DNA of 64,000 nucleotides from Albugo candida (lineage: Eukaryota; Oomycota; Peronosporomycetes; Albuginales; Albuginaceae): assembly GCA_905220665.1 (NCBI GenBank), contig CAJNAR010000157.1, forward strand, positions 124,001 through 188,000, written 5' to 3'. The notes beneath the pieces were generated by a model. The model did not search any database, was not told the origin of the DNA, and saw only the letters and a list, made by a program, of their open reading frames with translations. Numbering within the stretch: the first letter of the stretch is position 1; every line of letters begins with the position of its first letter. Positions 57,466-64,000 of this stretch are shown here, piece after piece. A program made the position numbers and the translations under genes.

Positions 57466-57470
57466 GTAGA
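57466..57470. repeat. 5-bp target duplication of the copia element, left copy
   Basis: GTAGA directly precedes the left LTR and directly follows the right LTR (61843-61847). Confidence 0.75.
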
Positions 57471-57608
57471 TGATCTGTAATTAACGACACCCAGGGAGCT
57501 TAGATTTGGAAGATGTTTTATTAGGTTCTTAGTACACTTAACAGTTAATCTAAGCCTTTACAAACTACTGCATCTTATCTGCACATTCATTATGTTGAAC
57601 ATCGAACA
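57471..57608 (-). repeat. 3' LTR of the copia element (left in window)
   Basis: 138 bp; in element orientation it runs TGTTCGATG..CAGATCA, with the canonical TG..CA ends. Confidence 0.9.
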
Positions 57609-57617
57609 CTCCCCCTC
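57609..57617 (-). other. Polypurine tract of the copia element
   Basis: In element orientation GAGGGGGAG lies immediately before the 3' LTR, where plus-strand DNA synthesis is primed. Confidence 0.8.
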
Positions 57618-57625
57618 AACATGCT

Positions 57626-60600
57626 TCAACGGCTTCCACTTGACTTAATGAGGTGTTCGAAGTGTTTTGTCGATATTGGATTTGTCAAAAATTCGGCTAG
57701 TTGCTGTTTCGTTGGGATGTAGTCCAATCGGGTAGCTGCGTATTTAATGTGCTGGCGAATAAAATGATGCATGATGTCGATATGCTTCGCTCGACTCCGA
57801 TAACCATCGTTTGTTGCAATTGCGATGGCGCTCTGATTATCCACAAGTAGTTGGATAGGCCTGTCGAGCTGATGTCCCATTTCTTGCAATAACTGCTTCA
57901 CGCATATAGTTTCTTGCACACACACAAACATTGCCATGTATTCAGGTTCAGCTGAAGTAAGCGCAATGCTTTTCTGCAGTCGGGATTTGTATACAACTGG
58001 AGTTCCATTTACCATGACCATAATGCCGGATGTTGCACGTCGATCATCTCGACTGCCTCCCCAATCTGAATCGCTGTAGGCATTAACCATCAGTTCTCCA
58101 TTTTTACCGGTAAATATCAAACCAAGTTCCGAAGTTGTCATCTGGTGCTCATTGCGATATAAAGTAGGGATCCAATCAATGAACGATATGGCCTGTTCTT
58201 CAGGTTTTCATCTTCATTTGAGGTTTGTGTTAGTTTTTGACTTGTGCAAGCTGGATTGTAAACAGGAGCTGACTTTTCTTGGCCGAATTTATCAATTATC
58301 CGCTTTATAACAGCCTTCTACGACAAGTGCATCACTTTCATTTTGTTGTCTTACGATAATTCCATACTCAAAATGTACTTTGCCGCACCCAATCTCTTCA
58401 TTGTGAATATTTGGCAAGTAGTTTGCTGATGCCTTCTATTACATCGATTGATTTTGCTGAAATCAACATGTCATCCACACAAAGTGCGATATACACGAAA
58501 TTTGTTTGTTCAGGGCGAACGAAAATACATGGGTCGGATGTTCATCGCTTGAACCCAAGCTCCAATAAAACTTCAGAGATGGTCCTGTACCATACTGCTG
58601 ATGCTTGCTTCAATCCATATAAACTTTGTTGCAGTTTGCACAATTGACCCGGCTTTATTTTCAATCCTGGCGGTGGCCACATGTACACATCTCCTTCCAA
58701 ATATCCATTAAGAAATGCTGTTTCCACATCCTACTGGTGAATTTCGTAACCAAGTTGTCCCACAGACACTGAGGAATACTCTGATCGAACTAGTGCTTTC
58801 AACTGGAGCATATGTTTCCTTCTAGTCGACTCCAGCTGTTTGTCGAAATCCTTGCGCAACCAGTCGTGCCTTATATCTCTTAATTGCACCATGTTCGTCT
58901 CGCTTTATTGCAAACACCATTCAGATCCGATCACCTTTTGGTCGTTTGGACGATCTACTATTTCCCATGTCTTCTTTTCATCCAATGACTTGGACTCTGA
59001 TGCTATCGCATCTTTCCACTGGACACCTTCACCGCTTTGCAAAGCTTCCTAATATGTTGTAGGGATTTCAATGGCTGCGTTTGGTTGCTCAGACATAAGC
59101 CGAAGTCGCATTAACTCTCGATTGACTTCATCATGATCGAGCTTATTTTCATCTGCATATTGAATAATAGCATCGCTGAACCCACTTGCTGGTGGGGCTC
59201 GATGGCGACGTCGGGGTACGATACAGGTGTCGTGATTATGAGAATACTCACCCATCTCGATTCTCCCCCTCTACACAATATTGGTTGCTGGACATTGGCA
59301 CTGAGTAGTAAATTGGCTGGGACGTACTGGGATAAGTTCTCGAACATAATCTTCATCCACCTCCATGGAGGAAGGGCCTTCAACTTCGTGATCCAAGGAT
59401 ACTTAGGGTGTGTCGGATCGTCCAGGTACCGTAGGTTGGTGATTGTGGTATGGTTGACCAGCTCGATCAATTTCCATAAACCGAGGTTTCTAAGACTCGA
59501 TGCGCACACATGGAGTACGATGATCATCATCAAATGAGTTCCGTCTTGGAGTCATTTCAGGGTTTTGGATAACGACTTGAACATACTTGGTCTGATTTAC
59601 TTTTGTTGGGTGAATACTTCGGGATATCTCCACTCGCTTGTTCGATGTGTTGAATACCCGATACGCTTTCGAGTCGCCAGCATATCCCAGGAAAATAAGC
59701 ATGAGTAGGACTTCGCGCCTAATTTAGATCGCTTCGACTTGTCGATATGTGCAAAGCCAGTACATCCAAAAACACGGAGATGACTGAGATCTGGCTTTTC
59801 TTTGAAACAAATTTCCATTGGTGTGCAGTATGGTCGAAGACTTTTTGGAACGCGAGTTTGTGATGTATGCTGCGGTATTGACCGCTTCTGCCCACCAATC
59901 CTTTGCCACATTCTTGTGCTCAAGCATTGCACGAGCTATTTCCATGAGTGTACGTTCATTCGTTTCGCCAAACCATTCTGTTGCGGTAAGAACGGGGCCG
60001 TTGTCTGATGGACTATCCCGTTTCGTCTACACTCTTCCTCGAACCGCCTGTTCAAAAACTCTGTACCGCAATCCGTACGTATACACTTGATCCTGTTGTT
60101 GGTTGGGCGTTCCATCATGGCTTTGTATTGGATGAAATAATCGAACACTTGCGATTTTGTCCGTAGAAAGTAAACTTTGACCAATCGTGAGTAATCGTCG
60201 ATAAACGTCAATGTATATCGAGAACCACCTGCTGATGTCGTTTTCATCGGCCCCATGAGATCACTGTGAACTATTTGTAACACTTTCGTTGTCTTTACCT
60301 CATTACTCTTTGCCTTGAAAATGGTTCCACCGATGATTTTCCCTTTGCACAACCCGCGCAAACATTATCTTTGTCATCATCGTGAATCGAACGTTCTTTC
60401 ACTTGGACTCCGGTAAAACATTTTTGCGTTTGTTTCAAGTTGAGCGAATGGAAGATGACCCAAACGAGCATGCCATATTTCCCAGTCTTGACTGTCTTCG
60501 CTGGAAGATGCCGCCGATGCCGTTTCGGATGGTGTCCTCGGGAGTGTATGTAGTTTGTACATCTTCCCACTCCGCTTTATACGTATGATCGTCTCGGTCT

Positions 60601-61694
60601 ATGACTTAATCTTGCACCAGTTGTTGCCAAAAGAGACATTAAGTCCGCGGGCCACTAATGAGGGGATTGATAGTAGCCGTCGGTCCAATTTTGGAACGTA
60701 CAATACGTCATACATGTTCACCATTGCTGAGATTAACCGGTATTGAACCAGTACTAACAGCTTCGACTGTACTTCCATTTGCGATTGATATTTTGATTGG
60801 ACTTTCCAGATCCATCAGTGATAAGAATTCTGACTTGTCATAGCTCATGTGGCTGCTCACACCGTTGTCCAAAAGCCAGTCATTCCCTCATGTGCTCCAT
60901 CAAGCTGCTCCCTCTTTCCATCTTCATGCCATATAAACGCATGATCGTTCCGGCTTGAACGTACTTTTTCTTTGCTTCGTTGAAAACATTCGACTTGTCT
61001 GTGTCCACACTTTGCACAGTTGAAACATTTCCCATCAAACGCGTTCCCGTTGATTCGAGCATTGTTGGGTCTTGTCTTCGGAAACTTTTCCCTTGTTGCC
61101 TTCAGTGCAACCTCCTTTGATTCCTTTTTCTGCATATTGTCCCACTCTCGGCGAAGAATTTCACGGGCACTCATCAAGTCGATTCCATACATGTTTTCAG
61201 GATTCGTGTGATGTGTTCATAGTCTTCAGACAGACTACCCAAAAGCATCATGAGCATTTCCTGCTCATCCATCACGTCTCCGACCGACGACATGCTCATC
61301 GCGAGTTCATCGAACTTCATCATGTGCTCGATCAAGCTGCTCCCTCTTTCCATCTTGAAGTCGTGCAACTGACGTCGCACTTGCACTCGATTGTGTAAAC
61401 TTTTCCGAACAAAAAAATCCCTTAATGTATCCCAAAGCTGCCTCGTCGATGTCGTATTCCTGATCATCGACTGGTATCGAGTGCTGAGCGTCATCGACAA
61501 GATGGAAAAGCCTTCAAGTCATTTGCTCTCCAGACTGCCATCGCTGTATCGTCCTCGCTCTTGACGTTTGCAGGTCCGTCGATATGGTCTAGCAGCCCCT
61601 TCCTCGCCAGTCTCATGCGCGCGTTGAACTCCCAGTAAAAGTAGTTGTCGTCCCTGAGCACGTCATTGCTCGAATCCGCTGCGTTTGGGCTCAT
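57626..61694 (-). pseudogene. Copia gag-pol polyprotein, broken
   Basis: Reading from 61694: gag (NYFYWEFNARMRLARKGLL, then LLGSLSEDYEHITR), a zinc knuckle CFNCAKCGHRQVEC, the pre-integrase segment HARLGHLPFAQLETN, and the integrase core with HSDLMGPM and RTDCGTEF. Reverse transcriptase follows (VETAFLNGYLEGDVYM, SLYGLKQASAVWY, and a CVDDM active site near 58470), then RNase H (AYSDSDWGGSRDDRRATSG, TSAEPEYMA, LLVDNQSAIAIA, AKHIDI). Frameshifts lie near 61500, 61190, 60860, 60360, 59940 and elsewhere, with stops between RT and RNase H. In the integrase, PQQNGLAKRMN shows Lys where the catalytic Glu is expected. It cannot encode a working polyprotein. Confidence 0.9.
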
Positions 61695-61704
61695 AGCCTG
61701 TAGC

Positions 61705-61842
61705 TAATCTGTAACCAACGACACCCAGGGAGCTTCAATTCGGAAGATCTTTTATTAGGTCCTTAGTCCACCTAACAGTTAATCTAAGCCTTTACAAACT
61801 ACTGCATCTTATCTGCACATCGTCCATGTTGAACATCCAACA
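61705..61842 (-). repeat. 5' LTR of the copia element (right in window)
   Basis: 138 bp, equal in length to the other LTR; about 16 differences by eye (roughly 88% identity). In element orientation it starts TGTTGGATG and ends CAGATTA, so the terminal CA has mutated. Confidence 0.9.
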
Positions 61843-61847
61843 GTAGA
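61843..61847. repeat. 5-bp target duplication of the copia element, right copy
   Basis: GTAGA, matching 57466-57470. Confidence 0.75.
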
Positions 61848-61960
61848 TCACATTCAGATCCGTGATCACATTTAGTACAATCGAAAGGATGATTAATTAA
61901 TAAAAATTCTTAAACGCTTTCACGTGCTTTTTTGACTATAGGACCCTTCTCAATTTTGAA

Positions 61961-62049
61961 TACGTCGAGAGGATGCCTCCCAGGAAGAGGAAGACGCCGA
62001 CGTGCGGCGCTTGTCATCAAACGGGACACCGACGTTTTATCTGCAGCGT
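61961..62049 (+). pseudogene. Relic of a MULE transposase C-terminus (zinc knuckle)
   Basis: The frame reads YVERMPPRKRKTPT followed by CGACHQTGHRRFIC, a CX2CX4HX4C knuckle like that ending the MULE-A transposase. Everything upstream of it in MULE-B has been lost. 61848-61960 and 62050-62317 hold no other recognisable coding sequence. Confidence 0.6.
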
Positions 62050-62317
62050 GCCCCGTCAATGCACAGAGCCGAAGTCAATATCTCACAAGACTTGAACGTC
62101 ATCCCATCGAAGATTCTCAACAGCAACAGCAACCTTTCCAACATCCTACTCCTTAAAGTATCTACTATTAACCTACCATACATTGACATCAGGGGAAAAA
62201 ACGTACCTACGCTAGAACAATATAAACAAAAACTGCGTAAGAAACAGAATAAGCTCGTGTATAAAAGTAGACAAGTGACCTGATTGGCTGGCGTACTTAG
62301 CAACAATTAAAATCTTT

Positions 62318-62363
62318 GAACTGTGATTGGTTAGATCAGTTGTCTGTGGCCATAGCGGCTCCC
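62318..62363 (-). repeat. Right TIR of MULE-B
   Basis: Contains CTGTGGCCATAGCGG and CTGTGATTGGTTAGATC, reverse complements of the left end. Confidence 0.65.
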
Positions 62364-62372
62364 ATTAGAAAA
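62364..62372. repeat. Right target duplication of MULE-B (imperfect)
   Basis: ATTAGAAAA, one base different from ATTAAAAAA at 57330 and 55048. Confidence 0.65.
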
Positions 62373-62528
62373 GTATGCAAAATTTCTTTATGACGTTGAT
62401 TGTATTCCCGAGAAGGCTCTGCTTGATTCCATTTCGTCCATTACGATCGATTGGAATGGAACTTTAAAAGAATCTCAGCGACACTTTTTGCCGAGTTGGA
62501 AACGACACGGTTTCAATGGCGTAGCATG
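62373..62528 (+). pseudogene. Host gene fragment right of the transposon island
   Basis: An open frame reads KYAKFLYDVDCIPEKALLDS, then ITIDWNGTLKESQRHFLPSW and KRHGFNGVA before TGA 62526-62528. Joined at the target site it continues LALKHFHSIL from the left side. A further exon-like piece (LNAAVAEYHAFFTR, ending in a GT donor) lies near 62660-62693. Family unknown. Confidence 0.45.
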
Positions 62529-63085
62529 AGAAGATTTGAATCTTGAGAGGACCTCCAGTTCGCCAGCTCATGCGTCTAATATCGTCTTGTTGGTAGAAAA
62601 AAAAAGATTATGGGCGTCTTGACCAGATCTATAGCACGTGGCGATGCATCTTGAATGCCGCGGTTGCCGAATACCATGCATTCTTTACCAGGTAACACAT
62701 CGACTTTTCCATGGATCACATTCATTTGTGACCAAGCCAACACTCAAACAAATGCATGCAACAACGATGGAAAGTCCATAAGTGTTGGAATTTATCATCA
62801 GCATTTGGCATACGCAAATTTGTACCGCTGGAGCAGCACGAAATGAAAGATGGCCGCCAACGATATCAACCAAGTTGTTATGATTAAGGACCCAATCGCA
62901 TTTTCATTGATCTTTTTCGATGTTCTTTAATCACTTGAATTAGTCATCATGTGAAAAGCCAAGCGCTTGGACGCCCTAACAGCCATTGACATGGTTCGGA
63001 TTGGAATCTCTTCTCGCCTTGTTTCACGCCAGGTGAAATAATTGACTTTTGAAGGTTTTGACTCAGAAGTCTTGACACCAATGGT

Positions 63086-63325
63086 ATGACTTTGTTGTCA
63101 TTTTGGATTTGGTTATTCCAAAAAGATGTCCCACTTTCAGACTTGCAGGCTGTGAGTGCTTGGATGACTCAGCAAAGCGAGATATTGCGCTTTTGTATTA
63201 ATTATGCGCCTGCATATCTATCGATCGTTGTGCGTCCACAAAGCGCAATTTTTGACTTCTCAAATAGCTATATCGCTGCCAAGTTGGAATCAAACTCACC
63301 AACGAGAGAAAAAGAATTCAATTAA
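63086..63325 (+). pseudogene. Coding-like fragment, unidentified
   Basis: An 80-codon frame includes FQKDVPLSDLQAVSAWMTQQ, EILRFCINYAPAYLSIVVRP and SAIFDFSNSYIAAKLES. Composition is protein-like. After the stop, related-looking coding sequence continues in another frame (YYQQRGTYPELALVAN, then a stop). It is probably another part of the broken host gene. Confidence 0.35.
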
Positions 63326-64000
63326 AATATTATCAACAACGCGGTACCTATCCTGAGCTCGCTTTAGTGGCGAATTAGATTGTGTTCCTGGCATTGGAGG
63401 CAAACCATTGCATTATGTCGTAATTTGCACTATATCAAGGCAAGGATCTTCCTGATTCCGACGTCAACAAAGCTTATTCCGGAGACGACATCCGACCAAT
63501 GCAGACTGGGCACTCTTCAAGTCCAAGAAAGATAATTTCCCTATCAGGAATAGACAAGTGTCCAAACAAGCAGCTGGGATGATCACGCTGTCGAAGAGTT
63601 ACAGACGATCCAGTACCCTCGCATCAAGCCGACCGGGTTATTTGGCATTACGTCCGGGGAAGAAGGCGATGCGACGGATTGTTCGCTTTCCGTCCGCTGT
63701 AGTTCGTTCTTTAGTATTATGTAGCAAAAGGAGTAGTTGGCCGATCTGGGTGCGATGACGCACGCCTACAACCGAGAAATCGGACAGCATGAAGTCAAGC
63801 AGACACTACTTTCGCTGCGTTCGAGTCTCAAGCTTTGAAAAAAAAATCAAGCTCAGCATCAAATAATTTAAGTTGAGTCACGCTTCTCCGTGAGAGAATA
63901 CGCCCAACATAGCAGATCGTGTCACCTTGCAGCTCCCAGATAATGTCAAGTTTTGCGACCTGGGCAAGATTCTCAGTCAAAAAAGACCAGAACGTCATGG
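63326..64000. other. No clear gene; degenerate coding-like sequence
   Basis: Short open pieces (for example GLFGITSGEEGDATDCSLS near 63640 and MTHAYNREIGQHEVKQTL near 63750) are separated by stops and frame changes. I cannot assign them. They may be more of the broken host gene or an old retroelement. Confidence 0.35.

Larger units (their letters stand above)
57471..61842 (-). mobile_element. Ty1/copia LTR retrotransposon (4372 bp), minus orientation
   Basis: Two 138-bp LTRs, a 5-bp target duplication GTAGA, a polypurine tract and gag, integrase, reverse transcriptase and RNase H regions in copia order (integrase before RT) define the element. It sits inside MULE-B. Confidence 0.93.
57339..62363 (+). 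mobile_element. MULE-B: older Mutator-like element interrupted by a copia retrotransposon
   Basis: The left end (57339-57405, with CCGCTATGGCCACAGAC and GATCTAACCAATCACAG) is mirrored at 62318-62363. The nine bases before and after (ATTAAAAAA, ATTAGAAAA) look like a target duplication with one later change. Without the copia insert the element is about 650 bp and keeps only the end of a transposase (zinc knuckle at 61961-62049). It is a deletion derivative or a decayed copy. Confidence 0.65.

Noticed and set aside
57626..58141. Stand-alone RNase H gene on the minus strand
   Set aside because: It is the C-terminal part of the copia polyprotein, adjacent to the polypurine tract and 3' LTR.
1..64000. 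tRNA or rRNA genes, CRISPR arrays, prokaryotic operon signals
   Set aside because: None seen; the pervasive short spliceosomal introns and eukaryotic gene families rule out a prokaryotic source.

Overview
The window is nuclear DNA from a eukaryote with a compact, intron-rich genome. Nearly every gene is split by very short introns (mostly 45-60 nt, GT..AG, donors such as GTACGT, GTGCGT or GTAAGC), spacers are often under 150 bp, and convergent genes can end 4 bp apart. A seven-helix receptor fused to a phosphatidylinositol phosphate kinase points to an oomycete. The AT-leaning composition, tiny introns and compactness would suit an obligate biotroph such as Albugo, but that genus is an inference. 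Five N bases and several apparent one-base frame breaks mark the sequence as draft quality.

Positions 1-51.8 kb are a dense block of conserved housekeeping genes. In order: the end of an unidentified gene; VPS54 and a B-type cyclin (minus strand); a URC1-like GTP cyclohydrolase II homologue, AP-3 mu, adenylosuccinate lyase, an anoctamin and a two-helix membrane protein (plus); a small coiled-coil protein, protein disulfide isomerase, MED14 and eEF1B-gamma (minus); a GPCR-PIP kinase, a membrane coiled-coil protein and UDP-glucuronate decarboxylase (plus); a PP2C phosphatase (minus); a TTC38-like TPR protein, RTF2, MTHFR, WDR83/MORG1, a G3BP-like protein, a BUB1-type checkpoint kinase and the 8.3 kb GCN1 gene (plus); and a small unidentified gene (minus). 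Most are unrelated single genes, not an operon-like set. Broad themes are membrane traffic (VPS54, AP-3), nucleotide and folate metabolism (ADSL, URC1-like, MTHFR), mitosis (cyclin B, BUB1) and translation or stress (eEF1B-gamma, GCN1, G3BP).

Positions 52.4-62.4 kb are a nest of transposable elements. MULE-1 (52464-54873) has terminal inverted repeats made of tandem ~29-bp units. MULE-A (55057-57329) has 73-bp near-perfect TIRs and an exact 9-bp target duplication. MULE-B (57339-62363) abuts MULE-A, shares its target duplication, and is itself interrupted by a Ty1/copia retrotransposon (57471-61842) with 138-bp LTRs and a 5-bp target duplication. All transposase and polyprotein reading frames are broken. 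When the MULE-A/MULE-B block is removed, an open reading frame joins in frame across the empty site, so the island appears to have broken an older host gene whose fragments lie on both sides.

Positions 62.4-64 kb hold only degenerate coding fragments. I saw no tRNA, rRNA or CRISPR features.
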